DNA of 64,000 bases from Rhizophagus irregularis. Lineage: Eukaryota; Glomeromycota; Glomeromycetes; Glomerales; Glomeraceae. The position numbers and the translations under genes were made by a program. The stretch covers positions 2,129,501 to 2,193,500 of the forward strand of contig NC_089438.1 in NCBI RefSeq assembly GCF_026210795.1. Direction: 5' to 3'. Under the pieces are notes generated by a model. That model did not search any database, was not told where the DNA came from, and saw only the letters and a list, made by a program, of their open reading frames with translations. Shown here one piece after another: positions 12,801-25,213 of this stretch; within the stretch, counting starts at the first letter, position 1; each line of letters opens with the position of its first letter.

Positions 12801-15681
12801 GCATTGCGGTAACTCTGTGATCAGAATCTGGTGCGTCATCGGTGACGGACAACGTAATAGACGTCCATTGCTGTTTGAAATAATCATATCGCCAAATACG
12901 AGCAGTGCCATCATCGGATCCTGACAGGAGACGACTGTCCCCGTGAGCAAATTCAAGACTGTTCACAGTCCTGATGTGGCCATCAAGATCTGCTATATGA
13001 ACATGGCCAAATAATTTGGATACGTCATTTTTCTTATTGTCTTTTTTATCTTTAGATCCTACGTTGGGATTCGGAATAACAGGATTTGTTGGACTCGATC
13101 TCTCCTGTTCCCTTGATTCTGATACCGGATGTGATTTCACCTGGCTCTGTTCTACTTCTACCTGTTGAATCCTAGCATTGATAGGCTGATGATGCTGATA
13201 ATAAACATGGGAACGGTTTTGAGACGACGGTACGTTGCTTTGTTGACCGGTAAATGGAGGTGACGTTGAGTTGAAACTGAAATTACTACCAACACTATAT
13301 GTATCTGTATCATCGCTACCCGGTGAATCAACGTCTGCGGTATCAACAAGTAATGATGAAGGTGGCTCATTGTGTCTTAATGTTGAAGGTGGCTCACAGA
13401 GTATTAATGATGAAGGTAGCTCACTAGGTCTTGTCGGCAAGGCCGAAGACTCTGGTGACCCAAAAATATTTATAGGAGATACAATAATATTTGATGAGGG
13501 TTCAATATATCTTGAAGAATCAGGAAGTGAAGAATCACCTCCATTATGTGGTGGTTCCGAACAAACCGAAATTCGACGAACTGGAATAGATTCTTTGTCC
13601 TTCTCTTCCTTTCCTTTACGTTTTTCTTCGTGGGCAACGAAAGGGCGAGGCATTACAACGTCCAAGATATCGATTTCTTCTTCTTCTTCTTCCAATTTTC
13701 CTTTTTCTCCATTTTCTCCCATAACAGTTTCATCACTTTCTCCCTTCCCCTCATCTTCTGTTACTTTTGAGTCTTCTAAGACGATTGTTGAAAAAACCCG
13801 GACCAATCCGTCAGTTCCCGATACGGCAAAAAGAGAACCGGTGTGATTGAATGCAGAACACTTCATTCGTACTCTGCCGACAGCGTTGACAGGTTTGATC
13901 TTACTTATTTCACCAAAAGAGGTAACTCCTTGTACGCGTTCGTATTTCGCGATCCATGTGTGCCAATTGTCGGATGTGGAGAGAATATACCTGTTCTCGG
14001 CCAATGGACTTGGGGAGAACGCGATGGATGTTACCGTATCATCCTTATTAATTAAAAAGCATGAACTTATGAGGTAAAATAGACAATAATAAGTAAAATA
14101 ATAAAATGAAGTAACTAATTACCATTCTCAAACATTTTATGACTTGATAATTCTCCAGATCCCAAACTAAAACTGTAGCGTCCTCCGATGCCGTTGCTAA
14201 AAGGTTACCATCTTTGCTGATGGCCATATCCGAAATTACCGACCTATGTCCCTGGAGAGATCTCAATAATACGCCAGTACTTGAACACCATACCTTTGCG
14301 AGTCGATCATCACTCCCCTATAGATTTACGATATAAAAATAAAAAAGGTAAATAATAATCAATATAGTAACGATTTGATTATTAATGAAATATGTTGAAC
14401 AATACCGTGATGATCCGCTTTCCTCCTCTGTCAAACAGTATGCAGTATGTAGTGGTATTGTGACCATCCAACGTGGTTAACTATAGAAAAAAGATCAATT
14501 TTCAAGAAATGAAACCGCAAAAACTTAACTTAATTTAATAAACGTACATGTTTATAGTCATTATATATCGACCTTATTGGTTGTGTGCTCTTGATTCTAC
14601 CTCCACCGAGTTCACGGGATATAACAGCGGCGGCTATTAATATTAAAAAAAAACATAAAGACGACCACAAAAAAAAAAAAAAAAAAAAAAAAAAAGAAAG
14701 AAAGAAAGAAAGAAAGAAAAAAACTAACCCGGATTTTGGTCAACAAGACCAGCTAGTAACCTTGATGGAGCATGTTGTGCCAAGCCCAGCTTCGCTCGTT
14801 GGGCATCGATTTCCGGAAATTTGGCCATTTCGGCTTGGTATAAATTTTCGCTCAATTTACCAACACTTAATGGCCGGCATGGCAAACGTACCTATAAGAA
14901 TCACATGATAAATCATGTGAGGTAAAGTCACGTGAGATGAAATATTATCATAATCAGAAGAGAATTTTTTTTTTTGTCGGAAAAAAATACATTTTTCTTT
15001 AACACGTGACATATAAAAGATGTAAAAAAAGAAACATGAAAATATAAAAGAATAATAATACGAAAAACTCACCAGCTCTTCGTAGGTTTGCAGGTGTATA
15101 TTCCCTTCAAAATCTGTTCGAAGGGGGAGCAATTCGGGGTGTTCCGTTAGGTCTTGTACCAAAGACTGATGAGCACCCCGCGTTTGCGGGAACCTTTGGA
15201 GAAACCGCGCAACTTGAAACATAACCTCTGTGGGACGATTAGAAAAGAAAAAGTAAAAAAAAAATATGTTAATACGTGCAAGATGAGAAAATATTTAAAA
15301 TAAATTAAAAATAATAATATTTGTCGCGCTATAAAGGAGTAAAAAGATAGTAAAAATAAGAAGTAAAACGCTTTGAAAGCGTTATGAATCATTGAAAAAA
15401 CATCTAAATAAACGAAAGTGAATCCAAGTTTTAAAATAATTCCAAAAGTGCACGTAAGCAATATAATATTTTTAAGCAATATAAACTATAAAGAACGCAA
15501 AAAAAGCTTTTTTTTTTGCTTTTGTGTAAGAGATTTAAACCTTTTTGTTGATTTTCTCTCATTTTGGCAAGTCCTTTGCTTGAAATTGTTTTTTCAAACG
15601 GTTTTGAAATAACGTAATATACATACCCCGTTCGAGGTTTGTTAAGTCACTTGTAACGTTAAGATTCTGTTGGTTACTCAT
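9810..15681 (-). CDS. BRWD/PHIP-type WD40-Tudor-bromodomain chromatin protein
   Basis: The protein starts MSNQQNLNVTSDLTN, then has the BRWD N-terminal block (FQVARFLQRFPQTRGAH, ELLPLRTDFEGNIHLQTYEEL). WD40 blades follow: LDGHNTTTYCILFDRGGKRI, LQGHRSVISDMAISKDGNLL, LDGHIRTVNSLEFAHGDSRL and IHPHDWRTIMSAGYDGKISM. About 230 disordered, acidic and Ser/Pro-rich residues (roughly 13020-13790) split the propeller. After it come a long acidic/basic linker, the PHIP cryptic-Tudor region (GDVIVYFLNGHKEML, DDIEWIRGDRNKPFVKI, VGEKVFATYDNTSYSGTIV), and one bromodomain (about 9890-10270 in pieces: FVNHVNFTEVPDYLPKIPYP, NATNYNESGTEIP). Animal BRWD/PHIP proteins have two bromodomains; here the chain stops soon after the first. 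The family reads histone marks and serves CUL4 ligases, so nuclear action is inferred. Confidence 0.9.
14669..14723. repeat. Microsatellite poly-A then (AAAG)n
   Basis: About 27 A residues are followed by six aaag units. It lies within an intron of the BRWD-like gene, just before the exon encoding AAVISRELGGGR (minus strand). On the transcribed strand this is a CTTT/poly-T tract next to the 3' end of that exon's downstream intron, so length variation could touch splicing. Confidence 0.9.
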
Positions 15682-17457
15682 TTTTTGCAGATTCTTCAAA
15701 GGTGGGTTTTAAAAATTACTGATAACAGTAATTAATGGCGTCTAAAAATCTAAGAGAGTTTTTTTTGAAATTATTTTTTTTTTTTGAAAAACTGCCTAAA
15801 TTAAATATATCAACTTTTTGACCGGGTATTTTTCGGAAATTTAACTTAATTGTTTATCTGATCATACGATCAATTTTAGTAATACAATGTTACTCTACGG
15901 TAAGTTAAATTTACGTAAGCTATATTTTTCGTAGATTATTTTTTGATTTACCGTACTTTGTAAAACTTTGAAGAGTCAATAACGCAAGCTATTAGATATG
16001 ACGACAATGAAATAATGGTCACACTAATCGGTACTTCATTAAAATTTTGTTGAAACATTTTCTTGTTCGATAATCGAAAAAAAAATTTATACCAAGAAAA
16101 TTTTGCATTCGTTCAAAATCATTAAAGCCGGTATTATAGCCGCAATATTTTTTTGGAGATTACTCCATTATTCGCGATTTTTTTAACTAAATCCGTTAAA
16201 CAATTACACTTTAAGCTATATCACGTGGAACATTCTTTCACCAATCATCTTTTCATATAATGACCTATACAAAATATACGATTTATTATTATTATTATTG
16301 CGACTCAAGTTGTAAGAAGTTATATAATTTTCCTTGTGCCAGTAATTAAATTATTTTCGAAATTTTGAACACTCTCTGTTAAATAATATTTTGAATATCA
16401 TTTAGGTAGTCGGTTCCAAGTAAATAATCAATAATAATGTAAATTATTGAGGCTTCTAACTTATATTCGGATTCTAAACAGGAAGATAAGATAGATAATA
16501 TCCAAAATAAAGCTGCTTCCTGGTATAATGCATGTTGGCGCTTTAGTCGAATATTTTTAAAGTAATTTAGAATGTTTTTTCATGTCTCAATATGATAAAA
16601 TACTCTTTCTATAGTCACACCATTAAAAAATTAAAGGTAGATCCTTCCTAACTATTATAGCTGAAATTATATGAAAAGCACGCTGGGTCTGGACATGGTA
16701 ATTTGATATGATATCAATAATTTTTGTAGAAGTTAGAACGTAGATCTGTTATCGCGTGATATATAAAAATTTATGGAAATTAATACATTGTTAAATACTT
16801 GTTAAGTAACTTGAAAGGGATGAAGAAAGGAGGCTTTGGGGTTATTTTTTCAACAGTTGGTATTTATTTATATTACTATCTGGTAAATACATGTTCTTTT
16901 GTTCTCTTTCCCCCTTCTTTAATTCCAATTTGCCGATTTGGAAAAATTTAAAGATAAGAAACCCCAAGAAAAAAAAATGATTATCGTATTGCGAATGATA
17001 ACCTTTTCATTATTGCTCACGTGAAAATTAAATAAATGAATAACGCCAAATTTGAAAAGCAAAAAGACTGTGGCTCATCTTTTATCGACTGTATTACCAT
17101 ATTTACTTTGGAAAATCTCGGGGTTATGTAGAAAACTTTAAAATTAACCTTTTTTTTCACATAAATAAAAATTAAAAAAAAAAAAATTTTTTTTTCTTTA
17201 TATATTAAACCCCTATCGCCATACCAAAATTTCCTATCATTTGTCTTTCTTTTTTTGTCTTTCCTTTATTTGTCCACCTATTTATTTTCTTATTTATTCT
17301 TTACTTTTTAATTCCTACTTAAAATCAAAGCTACAAGGTTTTTTTTTTTCTGGAAAGGCCCTTGAAAAAAAGAAAATTAATTTCTTTTTTTTCTTATTAT
17401 TTTATAAATAAAAAATAAAATTTGTTTATCAAAAAGTCGATATTTTGAGGTTTGAAC
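15682..17457. promoter_or_regulatory. 1.8 kb divergent intergenic region
   Basis: It separates the BRWD-like gene (left, minus) from the PTTG1IP-like gene (right, plus), so both promoters lie here. No coding sequence was recognised. T-rich and pyrimidine-rich runs (about 17150-17420) precede the plus-strand start, as is common for fungal promoters and 5' leaders. A gattcgctcacgtg-like motif is absent, but 'gctcacgtgaaaatt' at 17015-17029 contains an E-box CACGTG. Confidence 0.5.
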
Positions 17458-18551
17458 ATGTCCTTGATAAGACCTTTTTCATACTTAAGTATTCTATTTG
17501 TGTTAATTTTACTGAAGTCTGAGACAAGCTTCGCTCAAAGTAACTTTACAGGTATATACAAACGCGATGTTATACTTAAAAAGGACCTTTGATATTCAAC
17601 TTGGAATTTAATACTTTCTTTTTCTCCTTTTTTCTCCTTCAATATAGAATTAATAGAGTGTTCTGCTTTTGCCACCTGTGGAGAATGTACTAGTCATTTA
17701 GCGTGTGGTTTCTGTGTTACTGTAAGTCCTCATTTTCTTTTCTTTTACTTCTTTTTTTTAAAAAACTTTATTTATATTCTATAATTTAGACGAATAAATG
17801 CGTACAAGGTGGTTGGAAGGGACCGTTTAAGGATCCAGAGATATGTACGATTGATAATTGGGAATATGAATATGCTCAATGTTTTGGTATGCAAGCATTT
17901 ATTTAAAATAATTTGTTCACCCTGAATCAATCAATAACTTTCTTTCTTACATCAGATACAATTTTCGATTTTCAAAAGTTAATTTGAAAAAAGAATCAAA
18001 AAAAAAAAATATTTTCATTAATTACGCATAATTTTAACTCTAAATATATACTTTAATGCTATATAATAGTTTCCCATAAACAGGCTCTTATATCTTTTGC
18101 ATCAGCACTTGTTGGAATATTATTTATTTCAATACTATTTTGTTTGTGTTGTTGTATTTGCCGATGTTGTAGAATAAGAAATCCTGATGACGAAAGAGCT
18201 CCTTTAGTACCAGGCGATACTATTGCAACACAACATTTCAGACGTGCTTCATTTTACAATTATAATCGAAATCGACCTTTTGAAAGAAGAGGTAGAACCT
18301 TGAGTAGCGGAACTGTTAATAGTGCAATGCAGTATGGCAGAAATTGGCGTAATGGCTCTGATGAATATATGTACGGATATGGAGCTCTTAATACACCTTC
18401 ATTGTTGTGGGTAAATGAAAATCCGGGTGTTCCAACCGATTATGCCATGGGTTCTCATAATAATAGCCTCGGTAATGGCGAATGGAGAAAGTGGGAAAAG
18501 AAACGTGAAGAATTATTAGCCAAATATGCTAAAAATCCCAATGAATCATAA
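17458..18551 (+). CDS. PTTG1IP-like single-pass membrane protein with PSI-type cysteine domain
   Basis: Exon 1 (17458-17551) encodes a signal peptide (MSLIRPFSYLSILFVLILLK). Exons 2 and 3 (17648-17721 and from 17790) give a Cys-rich lumenal domain, CSAFATCGECTSHLACGFC then NKCVQGGWKGPF, spaced like a PSI domain. The last exon (18084-18551) has a membrane helix (LVGILFISILFCLCCC), a Cys cluster (CICRCCRIRN), and a cytosolic tail ending in WEKKREELLAKYAKNPNES. That tail resembles the DEIRKKYGL end of animal PTTG1IP. The frame across 17887-18083 closes with a GC donor at 17891 and a 22 bp micro-exon (17958-17979); acceptor 18106 with the plain GT donor is the alternative. Function in fungi is unknown. 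Confidence 0.75.
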
Positions 18552-19029
18552 AAAAGAATGTTTGGGTAGAAGGTTAAAAATTTCCTCCTTCATACCTACC
18601 TTTTTATAACATTTTTCTTGTAAAAATTTTCATTTTTTTTTTTTTTATTATTTAAATTCTTTATTTATTTTATATATATATATATATATTTGATATTTAC
18701 ATCTAAAATTTATAACAAAATTTAAGTAAACATTTCATGTTAATAATAACTTTATATAAAATTATTATTTGAACTTTTTTTGTATATTGTACTCTTTTGC
18801 GGCTTAAATTGATTTATTAAATCAATCATCTGTAATTATTTGTCTTCTATATTTATATTGAAGCTTTTTATTTGTCAAGAAAAAAAATCTTTTTTTTTTT
18901 CGCTTTAAATTTTTCGTTTTTTATTTTTTTTTAAATAGGACAATCATTTTTTACCAATTTTTCAAAAAATATTATAAATTTCTATATATGAATAAATAAT
19001 AATATTATTTGAGGAGTATAAGAAACGAG
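18552..19029. other. Convergent 3' spacer
   Basis: This 478 bp lies between two genes that end towards each other. It is extremely T/A-rich, with a (TA)n run near 18673-18690. It likely holds both polyadenylation regions; no gene was seen. Confidence 0.6.
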
Positions 19030-22000
19030 TTAAAGTTTGGCCTCTGGTTTACCGGCTTTAACCGGTCTACTCATTAAATTAGTCATTACAACAACATCAG
19101 CCGTGGTAGGTGTACCTACTATTTCAGCTAATCTTAATACACGTGAGCTTACAGTAGCGTTATCTCTGCGGTTTTTTCCTTCTCTACGAAATTTACCAAT
19201 TCTTTCAACTAAATCCCATAATTTACCCTTTGGTTCTATCGCTCCTTCAGAATTCCTTGTTGGTATATAATCAGGAGATAATGCAATTGTTGTCATTACT
19301 TTTGTGTTGTGACTACGTTTTACCATTATAAGTCCTACTTCTTCTAATCTAATAAATGCATTTTTTAACGTTTCCTTATTTATAGCTTCAAAATATGATA
19401 AATCTCCCTGATAATATAAAGTTTTGCCAAATATTTGACATTTATTATGAAAATCTTGTTCATTAAACCATATTATAGGAACAGGTTTTTTTGACGTAGT
19501 TTTGTTTACGATTGTTGTTGTAGGTTGAGGAGAATTAGTTGGTGTCATAGAGAATAAACTAATAGCTGTAATATAATTGATTTGTTAGTAAGATTTCATA
19601 TAGCTGAATAATTTACATAAAGGTTACTTACCTGCTAACCAATATGTTTCAATAAACGGCCATATCAGGAAGCAGTAAAAATCTTTATGGAATAATAAAA
19701 GAAGCTTATTTTTAAATGATACGAAGTACATAATAATGTGTAAGAAAATGTATCAAATATTTTTTAAACAAACTTTACCATAGTTCTCTCGTCCAATCGC
19801 TCTTTCCCTATCAGATAATAAAACATATTCGCCTTCAAGTTTCATGACTTGGTCATTCTATATTTTTTTTTTATTCAATTAAAAATTAGCAAAAAAAAAT
19901 AATATTTTTTTTTTGTTTAAAATAGTAAAATTCAACATACTATTAATCCCTTTATTGTATTCTCCAAATTTATTTCGATCTCACCCGGTTGATATACAAA
20001 TTCAACCTTCAACAACTGTGATAAAAATGTCACTTCATCTAAAAGTGTAGATATATGAAGTCGCTGTGTTGATTTTGCTCCTCCCTGTTTTATTTTTGTA
20101 TACATTGCTGCAGAAACAATGGCTTATAACGTCGGTAAAATTTAAATATAGTTAACTAAATGGTCTATATAATTAAATAGTCTAACATATTTTAATAATA
20201 CATACCCTCTGATACAAACAGATGCATCACCTATATATGATTTATTAAAATGAATATTTTGTATTAATTTGAAATTCAATAACATAAGTTAATGTTATCT
20301 ATTTTACCTGATTTCGATAAAAGCTTAATTCAAATCTTTTTTCGGCATAAAAAACTGGTTCCAACAACTCTTTTCGTTCTTTAATTAAATCTTTTAATAC
20401 AGTGATAGCTCTGTATAATAAAATTCAGATTATATACAATGATTTATAAAATAGAATTAATAAAAAAAAAATATATGTACCTATCAACTATCTCTCCTAT
20501 GGTCATACCACTAAAATCTGCTACTCGTCCTCCCTTAGCTAGGATTGCGGTTCTTAACCATTCTACACGTCTAATTAATTCATTTCTACCAACTCCCTAT
20601 GAATATTACGATATTATTCAAAATTATTAATTGTTAATTCATCATTTATGAAAATTGAAAACTTACTCGACCACGTAATGTCAATATTACGGTACCGACT
20701 TCAATTAATAATAATTTAAGTTGTTAAATAAATAACATAGCAGTATAAAAAAATTGTATAATATATAAATAAACTAACCAAGAGCGGTCGGCATTACTAC
20801 TGAAACTGAATTCTAAAAATAAACATGAATAAATAAAAAACATCTGAATTGCCATGAATTTGTTCATTTGATAAACTCCTTTTATATAGATAAAATGCTC
20901 ACAATATCTGACAAAACCCTAATATTATCAATATAAACACGTTGTTAGTAATAAATTCTATATTCCAATATATCGATATTGACTTTAGCAATAATACATA
21001 CTGGTAGCCAAGAGCTCTCAATAACGTAATTTTTTGTTGTTCACTATTTGGATCAAATGATCTGTACCATTTATTTAAAACAATATTTTATAAATAAGAT
21101 GCGCAAACTAAAATGAATAATAAACTCAGACAATTACTTTCTTCTCCCAATCTGTTCATTAATAAATCCTTGAAGAGAATAAGGCTTGGCAAATCGCACT
21201 ATAAAAGATGATAAAAATGTTAAATAAAAGTAAATATTAGCATAGTACAGTAATAAAGAAATTACAGTGTTAGTTTACCGTCAATTCGACCCCACTTCAA
21301 CTGTAATAATCTTGTATTAGTTACTATACCCCATAAACTTTCCCTTTCTTTGGGATTTCCTAATAATTCATTGACATAAGTCTCTGTCTCGATCACTTTA
21401 TCATATTGGATAGACATGGGAACAATCCAACAATCCTTTGCTCTTCCCGATAGTATACAATCCAATACAATTTTTAAAATACCCAACTTCGGTGGTAACA
21501 ATTTTCCAGTCCTACTTCTGGTTCCTTCTATGAAACATTCAATATTATGACCACGTTCCAATAAACCCTCTAGATATTCTTTAACTACACTTCCATAAAG
21601 TTGATCCTCTCCCCAAGAACGACGGATATAAAATGCACCACCTCGTTTAAGAATCCTACCAACAATTGGTAAATCAAGATTATTTCCTGCGGCAATATGT
21701 GGAAGTGCTAGACCCAATCGGAAAAACATATAAGATATGACAAGATAATCGATATGAGATTTGTGACAAGGAAGAATAATAAGAGATTGCGAATTTTGAG
21801 CAGCATGAATAGCCACCCGACGAAGCTAAAAAGATCAAACAATAAGTAAATACATGTATAATGTTAAAAAGAAAATAATTTATAATAAAGACTTACCTCA
21901 AGAAACTCGCGTTCTGATATGTGAACTCCCTGATGATACATCCTTACTAGTATATTATTTACAAAGAAACCGAAAAGTCTAATAAGAAGTTAAATAATAT

Positions 22001-22855
22001 TACTATCACTCCCTTCTTAAAACAAGTAGTTATAATTATAAACAAACCTAATAAATCTCAAACTATTAAGATCAGCTACTAATTTATCAACCATCCCATT
22101 TGCAACAGCTTGTAATTCCTTTTCTAGTAATTTCTTCCTTCTTGCAATCATTTTTGAAGTTGCATTTGGTATTGTTTGAGCAAGTAGATTTGCCTGTTTT
22201 TCGGCCAAATAAGCAATCATATAAAGGACTATAATGAAAGCAATGTTTTTTTTAAAAAACTAATAAAATAATATAATTATTATTCTAATTACTATTAATA
22301 TTACCACGTTCACTATTAAGAACTCGTTCTTTAACTTCTTCTGTATATCCTTCATATAATATCCGTGTTCCTATATAATTTTTGTAACTTCTCCAGCCCT
22401 ATATATTACATCAGAATAATTAAAATTTATCAACTTAGATTGGTTAATCAAAGAGGCGACTTACCGTTCCTTGATAAAAAGCACCCATTTGCATCATAAA
22501 ACCTACTGGATCATCGCGAAAGTGACCAGGGTGGTGTCGTCTATTTAATGGTTAGTTAAAAATTGCTTAAGCAGCAACATACAAACGACGAAAGGGTTTC
22601 TTTACTTGTGTCCAAGCAAACCATAGCTGTACAAACTCACGTCAGATTTCTTTCTTCGACACTTCTGGTGTCTCCAGTAGGTTGTAAACCTACTTCTTTG
22701 GTTTTTGCCTCACTGACAAGAGATGGTATTGGAGGTGAAGTGTCAGTTGAAGTAACTTTAGTCTTTTCAACCGTCAAAGATGACATTGGTTCGTCTTCAA
22801 TGGGAGCAAAAGGCAGGATCAATGAAGGCTCAACTTTAGAATTTTCCTTGCCCAT
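19030..22855 (-). CDS. Glycerol-3-phosphate / DHAP acyltransferase (GNPAT/PlsB family)
   Basis: The enzyme puts the first acyl chain on glycerol-3-phosphate (or DHAP). The largest exon (21270-21830) has the acyltransferase motifs in order: PCHKSHIDYL (HxxxxD), GGAFYIRRSWGEDQLYG, FIEGTRSRTGK and VPMSIQYDK. Around it, many small exons give RHHPGHFRDDPVGFMMQMGA, YKNYIGTRILYEGYTEEVKE, MIARRKKLLEKELQAVANGM and FGFFVNNILVRMYHQGVHIS. The C-terminus (LHISTLLDEVTFLSQLLKVE, then FGKTLYYQGDLSYFEAINKE) resembles the PlsB/GNPAT tail. The start chosen is MGKENSKVEPSLILPF, whose first 60 residues look disordered. It resembles animal GNPAT more than the yeast Sct1/Gat1 acyltransferases. Location (ER, peroxisome or mitochondrion) is not clear from the sequence. 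Confidence 0.88.
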
Positions 22856-25213
22856 TAGTTTAATACAAAAATTAAAATCTAAAAAATCGATAAATTGATA
22901 CAAATTTTTATAATAGATGGTGATCTTCCCGACACTTTTTTCACTCACGTGATCTTGATTTATGTTACACGTACATTTATTACATTACTATATGGTTTGC
23001 ATTTTTGTTTAAATGAACAAATTAATGTATAAACACATTAAACACATTATGGAGCATCCACACCATTCTTTTTCTAACCGTTTCTAAACATATCTAGACA
23101 ATTCTCGTTTTGATGTAATAAAATTAAGAATATATGAATAATCTTTGCCTTGGAAAGCCAAAGCACCGGCATGTCATCCCTTTTATGGTTAATGTTACAC
23201 AATTATTTATAGCTACGACGGAGAGATTTCATAGTGATAAGGACTTTTTATTGCTACTTACCAAAAACCCTTGAAATTCCCGTCATGTGCATATATAAGA
23301 ATGATGTGCGTCAGGTGATAATCGTGATTTTTAATTTCATTACGACATATATATGTTGATGATTGATTTAATTATTTTAATGCATATCCGATATTTAGAC
23401 TTTTTATTTTATTTTTGCAAAACTATGGTACATCAAAGATACAGTACTTGTTTTAATTATTTGTCAAATTTATCACTACTTCCATACACAGTACTTGATA
23501 TCTGTTCAGGTAATCTGGGATCGTTATACCAAATATTCGGCAAATATTCTTATTGTACCAAACTTAATAGTACAATTTTTTATCAAAAAAAATTATCATA
23601 ATGAAAGAATTATATTTTTGCTAAGATGCCCTGTAAAGTTCTCTTACTAATAATTATAATAAAAAATTTGTAGCTACCAAACTAAAAATCTGCAACATAT
23701 TTTAACCGACTTTATAGTTTAAATATTGAAAGGTCAACAATTAGTGAAATTTTAAAAGAAAAGGAATAATGGCTTTCTATGACAACTATTTCAGTTTCAA
23801 CTTACAGCGTGAAGTAAAGTATCCTTTACTTGAACAAGTAAGACAAGCATTATCAAAAAATATAATTTATTAATGTTTATTTGTGAACAAATTTAAAAAA
23901 TAAAGTGATGTGATTAAATTTTATTCAATGTCTTATTTCTTATTTTATTAGAAGATAGTTTAATCATCACTCCCTAGTCCCTCCTAATTAAAAATCATTT
24001 TTTTCTTTAAGTAAATCAAGTGCTTTCGCGGTATGTATAAAGTGATCAGTCGGCCAATCATATTTTGTTTATCTTGTGATCACATCAGCCACCAGCCACT
24101 TTCGTGACTTTTTTTAAAATTACCTTAGTTGCTATCTGTAGGTTCGAACTTTTTTAATTTCAGAGAGGTTCTCTTTCAAGAAATAATCTTTTTCATGATT
24201 GTGTAGGCGAAAATATTGTATGTATGGGTGGGATAATTTATTTCGGAAATCTGGTGTTTATAGAAGCTGTGAAAGTCTCGTAATTAGCGATATAGATAGA
24301 AACAAATTAACTATAGAAATTATTTGTAGAGCAAAGAAATGAAAATGGCAGTTGTCTGATGTTAAAGCCCTTTGCCGACCGGATGGGATAGTACATACCG
24401 GTCGAACAATATAATTTATAAATCACTTTTATTAGAATGAACCCCCGGATTTCACGGAAGCAAGAAAAAGGAGTAGACCGCGCCAACTCCACATCTACCA
24501 GCCAACAATTATTGAGTTCAACGGGAATGGAAATATAAATGCAAGTACTACTATCAATGGCGGATCTTTTATCACTGGATTGCCTAAGGAAACTATGGCA
24601 AAAGAGAAACGATCAGGGTATAAAGTTGACAAATTTGTAAACATTAGTCTGTAGTCGATAAAGATGGTTCAAACAGGAGAACTGTCTACAAAATCATTTA
24701 AGAAATTATGCACTTCCTGCGTCACCATGTCCAGGATCACCAAATGCTGACCATGAATTAGTTTAGCTTTTATGTTATGTGTTACCAATAAATGTATGCG
24801 ATGCATCATTTAGATTTTAGTAAATGGAAAATTTCAATTTTAATTTTGACGATAATTTAATGACCAGTTTTCTTTGATTGAAAATTACTATAAAGGTATT
24901 TTTAATAATGTACGCCATTATACCAATTTTCATTCATCACAATGAAGAGAATGAAGAACTAAAAACTAATTCAACAATAAAAAAAAGGCAGCAAATTAAT
25001 ATTACTTTTTAGGTGACAATCTTTTTTAGAAGAATAAAAAAAAAAAATACTTTGTAAAATTTTGGCGTAAATTTTGCATCTAAAGCACAATCTTTCACTA
25101 TGGATTAATCTTTATGCTTAAACATAAATGGTAAAATTAAATTTTATTCGTAATTATATAAATAGACGCACCGAAAAATTTTTTGTCGTAAATTTTCTCT
25201 TTAATTACGCGAC
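22856..25213. other. 2.4 kb intergenic region
   Basis: It holds the acyltransferase promoter at the left and the channel-gene promoter at the right. Between them no intact gene was recognised. A degenerate coding remnant at 24231-24323 is listed separately. A perfect short dyad (cgaccgg...ccggtcg, 24376-24408) is present. The frame at 23353-23601 has no recognisable domain. Confidence 0.5.
24231..24323 (+). pseudogene. Degenerate coding remnant, related to one at 29716-29812
   Basis: Translation gives NLFRKSGVYRSCESLVISDI then DRNKLTIEI. A clearly related segment on the other side of the channel gene gives NLFQKSSVDGAENLIVNNSD then RNKIAIEIYKKSE. Neither has a start or a long frame. I do not recognise the parent protein. 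The pair suggests a repeat or an old gene family flanking the channel locus. Confidence 0.45.

Noticed and set aside
13271-14077. Plus-strand frames of up to 191 codons
   Set aside because: Antisense of the Ser/Glu-rich insert of the BRWD-like protein; composition mirrors that low complexity.
23353-23601. Plus-strand 82-codon frame
   Set aside because: No domain, no homologue recognised and A+T-driven composition.
24130-24150. Possible tRNA B-box (ggttcgaac)
   Set aside because: No matching A-box, acceptor stem or cloverleaf could be built around it. No tRNA or rRNA was recognised elsewhere in the window.
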